Both the position numbers and the translations under genes were made by a program. The notes beneath the pieces are model-generated. The model had not been told where the DNA came from and ran no database searches. It worked only from the letters and a program-made list of their open reading frames with translations. From an uncultured Prevotella sp. (GTDB lineage Bacteria > Bacteroidota > Bacteroidia > Bacteroidales > Bacteroidaceae), in NCBI GenBank assembly GCA_934229335.1, contig CAKQDQ010000019.1, positions 1-30,321 on the forward strand: a DNA stretch of 30,321 bases, in the 5' to 3' direction. Each line of letters opens with the position of its first letter. The first letter of the stretch is position 1. Below, piece after piece: positions 8,980-15,364 of the stretch.

Positions 8980-10449
8980 TTATTTAAAAGTTACTCCGCT
9001 GACATGAGTGCCTACGTACATCGGCACGAAGTCTGCTGTGCTATACCATTTTTTCTTTCCTGGCATATCGTCGTATATCTTCCTGCCGTTTATCACAAGT
9101 CCATCGAACGTTATGTTTTTTACAGTACGCTGCTCATCATAGCCTACGATCAAGGAGATATTGGGCTTTTCGCCATCATACTTCACGTTGCGGAAGGTGA
9201 CATTCTCTACTCCTCTGCCTGGGGCTGTGCAGTACTTCTGGTTGTAAGCCACCTTTACCTGTACCAGACAACCATTGTTTATATTCTCGATGCGTATATC
9301 ATCAAACATTACATTCTTTACATAGTTGTCATCACCTACATTTATCGCGAGACAGCCTTGGTAGTCTATCTGGAACTCGCTCTGCCCAAGTATGTCGATA
9401 TTCTCATATCTCAGTCCCACGATACTGTCGCCTACCTCAGGGTTTCCGTGCAGTCCTATGAAGATAGGGTGTGCCACATCTGCCCAGAGGATGGAGTTTT
9501 TCATCGTTATATTCCTTACGGAACCGCTGAAACCCTTGCGTGTTGCGTATGCCGTGGTGCAGTCATCACTGTTTCGGCAGAACACTCGATCGAAGAGAAC
9601 GTTGGATGATGCGAAGATGTTTAAGCCATCTCCCCACCCTGGGTGTGACACGCTGTGTACGTCTCTCAATACTACTCCGTCGCTACCTCCTACAGGACAG
9701 GTATTAAGGGTTAAGCCTTCTATCACTACATTCTTACCGCGATGTACGTGACAGCCTTCATATCCGTTCTCTGGGCGAGCTATGCCTCTGCCTGTTATGG
9801 TTACGTCATGAGCGTCTTCTATGGCGAAAGTGCCAGTAAAGTAAGCCCCACCTTCTATATATACTGTAGTGTTTGACTCTACATTTATTTTCTCTTCGTT
9901 ATAGAGTCCAGGGGCATAATACTTGAACTGACGTCCTTGCTTGCGCGCTTCTTTCTTCACTTCCTTGGCTGTAGGAAGGGGAGCGGAGGTAAAAAGCAAC
10001 AGGTTTTCTCTGATATCACCGTCAAATTCCACGCTTACATTTTCTGGTTGCGTCAGCTCAAATGTTACGGTGCTGTCGTTAACTTCGGTAGCTGTTATGC
10101 CTTTGCTGTTTGGACGTATCTTCACTTGCTTGTACGTCTTGCCGTTTCTGCATACTACCTTTACGGTTACTGCACCTGTAAAGTCGAAGATGCCGTATGA
10201 GAGCTCGCTGATTTTATGCTCCGTCTTGCCTAAAGGGGCATTGACACGCGCCATATATGTAGGCACATTCTTCCAGTCATTAGCGTCTTTCAGCTTCACG
10301 CTTACTGAGTAGTCGTCTTTCATTGGCGCACCTTGCGGAGCTGAATAGGTCACAACGCGACTGGGTAAAGCGTCTGCCGCAGCCATAGACTGCGGCAATG
10401 ACACTATCAGAGTTGTAAGGAATAATGTTAGTAGTGTATATATCTTCAT
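8980..10449 (-). CDS. GH28-like (clan GH-N) beta-helix glycoside hydrolase
   Basis: 489 residues with a signal peptide (MKIYTLLTLFLTTLIV, ending SMAAA). Residues about 25-175 form a beta-rich N-terminal domain. A right-handed beta-helix follows from about 190 (VYIEGGAYFTGTF, VTITGRGIARPENG). Possible active-site elements are GDGLNIF (about 275), NSDDC (about 292-296, matching the GH28 Asp-Asp motif) and GLHG (about 331-334, in place of GHG). The canonical NTD and RIK motifs are not clear, so this is a divergent member; GH49-like dextranase ancestry in the same clan cannot be excluded. It probably hydrolyses a polygalacturonate-like or related glycan in the periplasm, as it lacks the C-terminal tail of its partner. 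First gene of the lyase operon; no standard -7 box was found upstream. Confidence 0.75.
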   Translation of the reverse strand: MKIYTLLTLFLTTLIVSLPQSMAAADALPSRVVTYSAPQGAPMKDDYSVSVKLKDANDWKNVPTYMARVNAPLGKTEHKISELSYGIFDFTGAVTVKVVCRNGKTYKQVKIRPNSKGITATEVNDSTVTFELTQPENVSVEFDGDIRENLLLFTSAPLPTAKEVKKEARKQGRQFKYYAPGLYNEEKINVESNTTVYIEGGAYFTGTFAIEDAHDVTITGRGIARPENGYEGCHVHRGKNVVIEGLTLNTCPVGGSDGVVLRDVHSVSHPGWGDGLNIFASSNVLFDRVFCRNSDDCTTAYATRKGFSGSVRNITMKNSILWADVAHPIFIGLHGNPEVGDSIVGLRYENIDILGQSEFQIDYQGCLAINVGDDNYVKNVMFDDIRIENINNGCLVQVKVAYNQKYCTAPGRGVENVTFRNVKYDGEKPNISLIVGYDEQRTVKNITFDGLVINGRKIYDDMPGKKKWYSTADFVPMYVGTHVSGVTFK

Positions 10450-10500
10450 TGTTATTAAGTTGTAGACTCGTTTTATTATTATTACGAATAAACGATGTGC

Positions 10501-10515
10501 TTTACTTAAAGTAAA
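10501..10515. promoter_or_regulatory. Palindrome upstream of the GH28-lyase operon
   Basis: tttactt (10501-10507) and aagtaaa (10509-10515) form a 7-bp inverted repeat around one base, 52-66 bp upstream of the GH28-like start codon. It is placed like an operator or activator site. AT-rich sequence makes chance symmetry possible. Confidence 0.3.
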
Positions 10516-10573
10516 TGATAAATTCGTAGTTTTCTTGAACTTTTTGAGTATTACTTACTACGCTTTAAGAGGT

Positions 10574-11446
10574 TTATTTCTTTTTTTTTACATAGAACAA
10601 GGTACTGAAACGGTACTTATCTGTGCCGCCTGTAAGTATTGGCGTTTGCGGATATTTGCCTCTTACCCCCTTGCGTTTCATGTAACGGGTGATTATACTG
10701 AGCACTTCCGCGTTGTTTTTTCCTTTCATCTCACGCCAGAGGGTGCAGATACCGTAAGTGAGTTTGCCATATCCCGAAGGGTGTTCTTGATTTAACTGAT
10801 TACTGAGACAGGCACTTAGCGTCAGCCAGCGTTCTTCTATCTGACGGGCACTGCCACGTTTTACAACTGGGATTACGAAGTCTTCAAACACACCGCGCAC
10901 GTTAACGGAATCATCGTTCAGGTCTCTCGTTGAGTCACCACTATGACAGGCATCGACGGTTACTATGATATTGCCACGCTCTCCTACCTTTTCTCTTAGG
11001 AGGGTTAACATTCTACCTATCTCATCGTCACACAAATGCTTCTCGCCATGGTCTTGACGACAGTACGACTTGTATGCATCGTAGGGTATCCACGATTCAT
11101 CATACCCGTCTTTCTCATCGCCATCCACATCGGTCATACGCTGTCCGTGCCCTGAGAAATGTATATATATAATGTCACCAGGCTTACATCGAGCTGTCAA
11201 CTGTGCAAAATTATTCACGATGCCTTGCTTGGTGGCTGCGGCATTAACAAGGGTTGAGATGTCGCTGAAGTGGTTATACTTCAACATTTTTACTACTATT
11301 TCTACGTCTTTGTCTCCGTTTATCTTTGCCCAGGCAGCGTCCTGCTGCTTACCGAGGCCTATAACGAGGGCACGACGGGTTTGACTATAAGAGGGGGTAG
11401 ACACTATAAATGTAAATAGGAAGAATAAGATAGCTATGCGTTTCAT
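10574..11446 (-). CDS. Secreted caspase-family (C14) protease
   Basis: 290 residues with a signal peptide (MKRIAILFFLFTFIVST, ending SYSQ). The caspase-like p20 core follows: RRALVIGLG opens the first strand, the catalytic His100 lies in YIHFSGHGQR and the catalytic Cys167 in TVDACHSGDS. DGDEKDGYDESWIPYD (108-123) is the acidic stretch common in metacaspase and orthocaspase relatives. TLSACLSNQ (about 216-224) and YGKLTYGICTLW follow in the p10-like part. It should cleave after a basic or acidic residue, but specificity cannot be read. It is predicted to act in the periplasm or outside the cell. It stands alone, 124 bp from the GH28-like gene and separated from the SDR by a terminator. All catalytic residues are present. 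Confidence 0.88.
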   Translation of the reverse strand: MKRIAILFFLFTFIVSTPSYSQTRRALVIGLGKQQDAAWAKINGDKDVEIVVKMLKYNHFSDISTLVNAAATKQGIVNNFAQLTARCKPGDIIYIHFSGHGQRMTDVDGDEKDGYDESWIPYDAYKSYCRQDHGEKHLCDDEIGRMLTLLREKVGERGNIIVTVDACHSGDSTRDLNDDSVNVRGVFEDFVIPVVKRGSARQIEERWLTLSACLSNQLNQEHPSGYGKLTYGICTLWREMKGKNNAEVLSIITRYMKRKGVRGKYPQTPILTGGTDKYRFSTLFYVKKKK

Positions 11447-11510
11447 AAGTTTCTATATGGTAATGATGGTGATTGGAGGGTATTAAAAAGGTACTGTCAG
11501 CACACGAAAA

Positions 11511-11544
11511 ACAAAAACCGCGTGCACCACAAGGACACACGCGG
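11511..11544 (-). terminator. Intrinsic terminator after the SDR gene
   Basis: ccgcgtg (11518-11524) pairs with cacgcgg (11538-11544). On the minus strand the stem is followed by TTTTTG and more T (plus-strand a-run 11513-11517). It sits 33 bp past the SDR stop codon and separates that gene from the caspase gene. Confidence 0.8.
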
Positions 11545-11576
11545 ATAAACATGAAATTATGAAAAAAATGAGAATG

Positions 11577-12386
11577 TTATTTTGGCTGTTTTCCAATGTA
11601 GGCAAGTATGCCACCGTCAACATAGAGAACGTGACCGTTTACGGCGTCAGAAGCCTTTGATGCCAAGAATACCGCAGGGCCACCAAGCTCTGATGGGTCA
11701 AGCCAACGGCCTGCTGGAGTCTTCGCACAGATGAAAGAGTCGAACGGATGACGTGAACCGTCAGCCTGACGCTCACGAAGTGGTGCTGTCTGTGGGGTAG
11801 CAATGTAGCCAGGACCAATGCCGTTACACTGGATGTTGTACTCACCATACTCAGAGCAGATGTTACGTGTCAGCATCTTCAGACCGCCCTTGGCTGCTGC
11901 GTATGCAGATACTGTCTCACGACCAAGCTCTGACATCATTGAACAGATGTTGATAATCTTACCCTCTTTACGTTCCATCATCTCTGGAAGTACTGCTGAA
12001 GCGCAGATATATGGTGCTACAAGGTCGATGTCTATAACCTGCTGGAAGTCCTTACGCGCCATTTCGTGCATAGGAATACGCTTGATGATACCTGCGTTGT
12101 TTACGAGAATATCAATCTGACCAACCTCTTCGTGAATCTTCTCTACAAGAGCTTTGATTGCCACTTCGTCGGTAACGTCGCACACATAACCTTTAACGTT
12201 AGTGATACCTGCTTCCTTATAGTTAGCGAGACCACGCTCAAGAGCTGCCTCGTTAATATCGTTGAATATAATAGTCTTAACACCTGCGGCTACAAATGCC
12301 TTGGCAATGTTGAAACCAATGCCGTAAGAGGCACCAGTAATCCACGCATTCTTTCCCTCAAGAGAGAAATCCTTTAAGCTTGTCAT
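11577..12386 (-). CDS. SDR oxidoreductase, gluconate 5-dehydrogenase / KduD-like
   Basis: 269 residues, a classical short-chain dehydrogenase. The nucleotide-binding motif is TGASYGIG (residues about 18-25), NNAG is at about 96-99, and the catalytic Ser, Tyr-x-x-x-Lys appear in ICSMMSELGRETVSAYAAAKG. The C-terminus, VNGHVLYVDGGILAYIGKQP, is typical of the gluconate 5-dehydrogenase / 2-dehydro-3-deoxygluconate 5-dehydrogenase subgroup in Bacteroidota. In uronate catabolism KduD-type enzymes interconvert diketo-deoxygluconate and KDG, which would suit the nearby lyase, but no KduI partner is in view. It lies 78 bp past the CoA-transferase on the same strand and ends in its own terminator, so the two may be cotranscribed. 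Confidence 0.85.
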   Translation of the reverse strand: MTSLKDFSLEGKNAWITGASYGIGFNIAKAFVAAGVKTIIFNDINEAALERGLANYKEAGITNVKGYVCDVTDEVAIKALVEKIHEEVGQIDILVNNAGIIKRIPMHEMARKDFQQVIDIDLVAPYICASAVLPEMMERKEGKIINICSMMSELGRETVSAYAAAKGGLKMLTRNICSEYGEYNIQCNGIGPGYIATPQTAPLRERQADGSRHPFDSFICAKTPAGRWLDPSELGGPAVFLASKASDAVNGHVLYVDGGILAYIGKQPK

Positions 12387-12464
12387 AATAGTATTGTTTA
12401 TTAGTTGTTAGTAATACGCTTAGCCTTTTACACACTTTTCGAAGTCTGCAAAAGACCAATGCGC

Positions 12465-13970
12465 TTAGTCTTTAACGTATTCAGAGAAGTCTGTAAGGTG
12501 CATATCGCCCTTTCTGCGCAACGTGTCGTGCATAGCGAACGCTGCTGGCAGATTGTGGTGTGTATGACCTCCCGTAGCGATGCTGAGATACTCACGCAGC
12601 AACGGACGGAAATCAGGATGCGCACAGTTCTCTATTATCTCATGCGCACGCTGCAATGGTGACTTTCCACGAAGGTCTGCGATACCCTGTTCAGTAATTA
12701 TGACGTTGACATCATGTTCTGAATGGTCCTGATGGCTTACCATAGGAACGATGGATGAGATTAATCCTCCCTTGGCAACTGATGAACATGTAAAGATTGA
12801 TATGTAGGCGTTGCGCTCGAAATCGCCTGAACCGCCTATGCCGTTCATCATTTTTGTGCCTGAGATATGTGTAGAGTTAGCGTTGCCGTAAATATCAACC
12901 TCAATGGCTGTATTGATAGCTATTACTCCCAAACGACGGATAACCTCTGGCGAATTGGATATCTCTGACTGGCGTATAGTAAGATGTTTCGCAAAGTGAT
13001 CTATGTTATCATACACCTTCATAAGACATTCGTTGTCTACTGTCAATGAACACGTAGAAGCATCCTTTACACGTCCTTCAAGCATCATGTCCACAATGGC
13101 GTTCTGCAACACCTCTGTGTATATATTAAAGTCAGGCACTGCCTTATCGTGTCCTAACGCAGCGAGTATCGCATTGGCTGTACTGCCTACGCCACTCTGC
13201 AATGGCAGGAACTCGGCTGGTATGATACCGCGCTTCATATCATTAATAAGGAAGCTGGCAACATTAGCACCTATCTGATCTGTCACGGGGTCAGAGCCTT
13301 TGAATGCGCGTGCCTCATCAGGAATATTACATTCCACTACGCCTACTACCTTTTTCTTTTCGACCTCAAGGTATGGCGTACCTATGCGGTCGCTGACCTT
13401 TGTTATCATAATAGGCTGACGGTATGGTGGGTCTGCAGGCTCGTAAACGTCATGCAGCAAAGCCGCACCTTCGCTATGGAAGGAGTTTAACTCCAGTATA
13501 ATCTTACTTGCCTTGCGTGCCACTGACGGAGCGATGCCACCAGCAGCTGTTAGATATACGCGGTAGTTATCACCGTCTTCTTCAATTTTGCACACCTCAA
13601 GTATGCCCCAATCCAAAGGACCATAGAAACCATAACGTAGCTCTTGAGCCATGTGAGAGAGGTGGAGGTCGTTGTAGTCAATCTCATTTTTGTTAACATG
13701 AGAGCGGAAATCTGGATTAGTAGTATAAGGAGCACGGAACTTTATAGCCTGTGCTGCTGCCAAATCTCCATCTGTACTCTGTCCTGTTGATGCGCCAGTG
13801 AAGAGGTTTATCTTAAATTCATTACCCTTTTCATGCTCACTTACAGCTATCTTAGCAAGCTCCTTGGTCACTGCCTTAGGCACACCAGCAGGCGTAAAGC
13901 CGCTCAATCCGAGTGAGTCGCCATTCTTTATCAACGAAGCCGCCTCTACTGCCGTTATAGTTTTATACAT
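12465..13970 (-). CDS. Succinate/acetyl-CoA CoA-transferase
   Basis: 501 residues, full length for the acetyl-CoA hydrolase/transferase family. The N-terminal half has GLSGFTPAGVPKAV and INLFTGASTGQSTDG. The C-terminal half has the likely catalytic glutamate in IYTEVLQNAIVDM, then DIYGNANSTHISG, NGIGGSGDFERNAYISIF and VNVIITEQGIADLRGKSP, all typical of the succinate CoA-transferase group. The enzyme moves CoA between succinate and acetate (or propionate), which in Prevotella-type fermenters supports acetate and succinate/propionate formation. The start is supported by a well-spaced promoter about 38 bp upstream. After the stop codon, a degenerate in-frame copy of the last ten or so codons is visible (12420-12464). 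Confidence 0.92.
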   Translation of the reverse strand: MYKTITAVEAASLIKNGDSLGLSGFTPAGVPKAVTKELAKIAVSEHEKGNEFKINLFTGASTGQSTDGDLAAAQAIKFRAPYTTNPDFRSHVNKNEIDYNDLHLSHMAQELRYGFYGPLDWGILEVCKIEEDGDNYRVYLTAAGGIAPSVARKASKIILELNSFHSEGAALLHDVYEPADPPYRQPIMITKVSDRIGTPYLEVEKKKVVGVVECNIPDEARAFKGSDPVTDQIGANVASFLINDMKRGIIPAEFLPLQSGVGSTANAILAALGHDKAVPDFNIYTEVLQNAIVDMMLEGRVKDASTCSLTVDNECLMKVYDNIDHFAKHLTIRQSEISNSPEVIRRLGVIAINTAIEVDIYGNANSTHISGTKMMNGIGGSGDFERNAYISIFTCSSVAKGGLISSIVPMVSHQDHSEHDVNVIITEQGIADLRGKSPLQRAHEIIENCAHPDFRPLLREYLSIATGGHTHHNLPAAFAMHDTLRRKGDMHLTDFSEYVKD

Positions 13971-14007
13971 AATTGAATCGCTTTGTTATTATGGTTCGTT
14001 TCGATTG

Positions 14008-14039
14008 CAAAGATAAACATTTTGCACGAAACAGCCAAA
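14008..14039 (-). promoter_or_regulatory. Bacteroidota-type promoter of the CoA-transferase gene
   Basis: On the minus strand TTTG (14036-14039) lies 20 bases before TATCTTTG (14008-14015), fitting the TTTG-N20-TAnnTTTG pattern of the primary sigma factor in this phylum. The start codon follows after about 37 bases. Confidence 0.75.
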
Positions 14040-14075
14040 TTTGCGCAATAAAAAGAGTAAAAAAAACGTAAAAAC

Positions 14076-14106
14076 TTGCACATTAATAAAATAATGCGTA
14101 TCTTTG
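14076..14106 (+). promoter_or_regulatory. Bacteroidota-type promoter of greA
   Basis: TTG (14076-14078) and TATCTTTG (14099-14106) are separated by 20 bases. Transcription from here gives a leader of about 180 nt before the greA ATG at 14294. It lies back to back with the CoA-transferase promoter. Confidence 0.75.
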
Positions 14107-14293
14107 CAGTCGACATATTATATAAGCAAGGGATTCCGACTATATATTCTGTATTCCAAACGGTGCGCCATTAGGCAGCAAGAGCTAACTTATACCGTTT
14201 GATATAGGAAGTAAAGTTGGGGTTCTTATTTTTTGTTCCATACTCAAACGGACTAACCGTAAATTTTCATTTATCAATATACAAAAAACAATT
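14107..14293 (+). promoter_or_regulatory. Long structured leader of greA
   Basis: No ORF is evident. The segment caaacggt (14157-14164) is complementary to accgtttg (14194-14201), and the latter can alternatively pair with tcaaacgg (14244-14251). A T-rich tract (14224-14235) sits between the second and third segments. This is the layout of a leader with two mutually exclusive hairpins. No known riboswitch class was recognised. Confidence 0.4.
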
Positions 14294-14758
14294 ATGGCAT
14301 ACATGTCAAAAGAAGGCTACGAGAACCTCGTGGCTGAGCTACATCGCCTTGAAGCAATAGAAATGCCAAAGGCCAGTGCTGCTATCGCAGAGGCACGTGA
14401 CAAGGGTGACTTGTCAGAGAATTCTGAGTACGACGCCGCTAAAGAGGCACAGGCACACCTCGCTGCTAAGATAAACCAACTCAAGAATACCATTGCGGAA
14501 GCTAAGATAGTTGATAAGAGTCGTCTCGCTACTGACGCCGTACAGCTGCTCTCTAAGGTAGAGATGACGAATTTGGCTAACAAGGCTAAGATGACTTACA
14601 CTATCGTTAGTGCTAACGAAGCAAACCTCAGAGAGGGCAAAATATCTATTGAGACTCCTATCGCTCAGGCTCTTCTGAACCATAAAGTGGGCGACGAGGT
14701 AGAGGCTAAGATACCACGCGGAGTACTTAAACTTAAGATTGAGAACATCTCTTACTAA
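14294..14758 (+). CDS. greA: Transcription elongation factor GreA
   Basis: 154 residues, close to the usual 155-160. The N-terminal coiled coil carries the tip motif ARDKGDLSENSEYDAAKE (34-51) with the acidic residues (Asp39 and Glu42 region) that enter the RNA polymerase secondary channel and stimulate cleavage of backtracked RNA. The C-terminal FKBP-like domain ends IAQALLNHKVGDEVEAKIP. Unlike many homologues, the central part includes KVEMTNLANKAKMTYTIVSA, the Bacteroidota form. The HIT gene follows after 59 bp on the same strand, a common pairing in this phylum. A leader of about 180 nt suggests post-initiation regulation. Confidence 0.96.
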   Translation: MAYMSKEGYENLVAELHRLEAIEMPKASAAIAEARDKGDLSENSEYDAAKEAQAHLAAKINQLKNTIAEAKIVDKSRLATDAVQLLSKVEMTNLANKAKMTYTIVSANEANLREGKISIETPIAQALLNHKVGDEVEAKIPRGVLKLKIENISY

Positions 14759-14817
14759 GCGATAATATTTCTCTCTCTACAAAAACCACGACATACAATA
14801 ACTTAAAAGCTATCATT

Positions 14818-15216
14818 ATGGATATTTTCTCTAAAATTGCCGCTGGCGAAATACCAAGCTACAAGTGTGCTGAAGACGAAGAGTTTTATGCGTTTCTTGA
14901 CATCAACCCTGTTGTAAAGGGGCACGTGTTAGTTATTCCGAGACGTGAAGTTGACTATATCTTTGATATGGATGACGACGAACTGTCACGCTTCCATATC
15001 TTCGCGAAGAAAGTAGCGAAGGCTATTAAGGAGGCTTTTCCATGCAAGAAGATTGGTATGTCAGTGTTTGGACTGGAGGTGCCACACGCTCACATCCACC
15101 TTATGCCAATGAACAGCGAAGGGGATATGGACTTCCGTAGAGAGAAATTACAGTTGCCAGCTGAGGAGATGCAATCTATCGCAGACAAGATATACGAGGC
15201 TTTCAAGAAGCAATAA
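14818..15216 (+). CDS. HIT-family nucleotide hydrolase
   Basis: 132 residues. The histidine triad HAHIHL (His90, His92, His94) lies in a typical setting, FGLEVPHAHIHLMPM, and the N-terminus has IFSKIAAGEIPSY and VVKGHVLVIPRREV, as in HinT-type proteins. HIT proteins hydrolyse nucleoside phosphoramidates or related nucleotides through a nucleotidyl-histidine intermediate in the cytoplasm. It is probably cotranscribed with greA. A strong hairpin 6 bp after its stop codon separates it from the barrel gene. Physiological substrate unknown. Confidence 0.94.
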   Translation: MDIFSKIAAGEIPSYKCAEDEEFYAFLDINPVVKGHVLVIPRREVDYIFDMDDDELSRFHIFAKKVAKAIKEAFPCKKIGMSVFGLEVPHAHIHLMPMNSEGDMDFRREKLQLPAEEMQSIADKIYEAFKKQ

Positions 15217-15222
15217 ACAGTG

Positions 15223-15287
15223 TTATGGGTTGACGATGCATAACGTTTCACCACGTGGGACGTTAAAACGGCATCGTCAACCCATAA
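15223..15287 (+). repeat. 17-bp-stem palindrome between HIT and barrel genes
   Basis: ttatgggttgacgatgc (15223-15239) pairs perfectly with gcatcgtcaacccataa (15271-15287). Inside, taacgt (15241-15246) pairs with acgtta (15260-15265), around the palindrome ccacgtgg (15251-15258). The transcript would form a very stable hairpin. There is no strong U-run after it, so it may block exonucleases or be a mobile palindrome rather than a simple terminator. Confidence 0.8.
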
Positions 15288-15364
15288 TTTGTATATACGA
15301 GCTCACATTATATAGGAATACATATACCACATCTTTAACCAAAGATAAGGCAAAAAGGAAAGAA

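Noticed and set aside
8785..9609. Long plus-strand ORF (274 codons) antisense to the lyase and GH28-like genes
   Set aside because: It lies opposite two well-recognised minus-strand genes, its product shows no family features, and it is explained by the codon bias of the genes below it.
12428..12625. Minus-strand ORF of 65 codons overlapping the CoA-transferase 3' end
   Set aside because: Out of frame with the conserved CoA-transferase and without recognisable features.
15230..15364. Earlier in-frame start for the barrel gene
   Set aside because: It would begin inside a 17-bp hairpin stem and put 45 non-signal-like residues ahead of an evident signal peptide at 15365.
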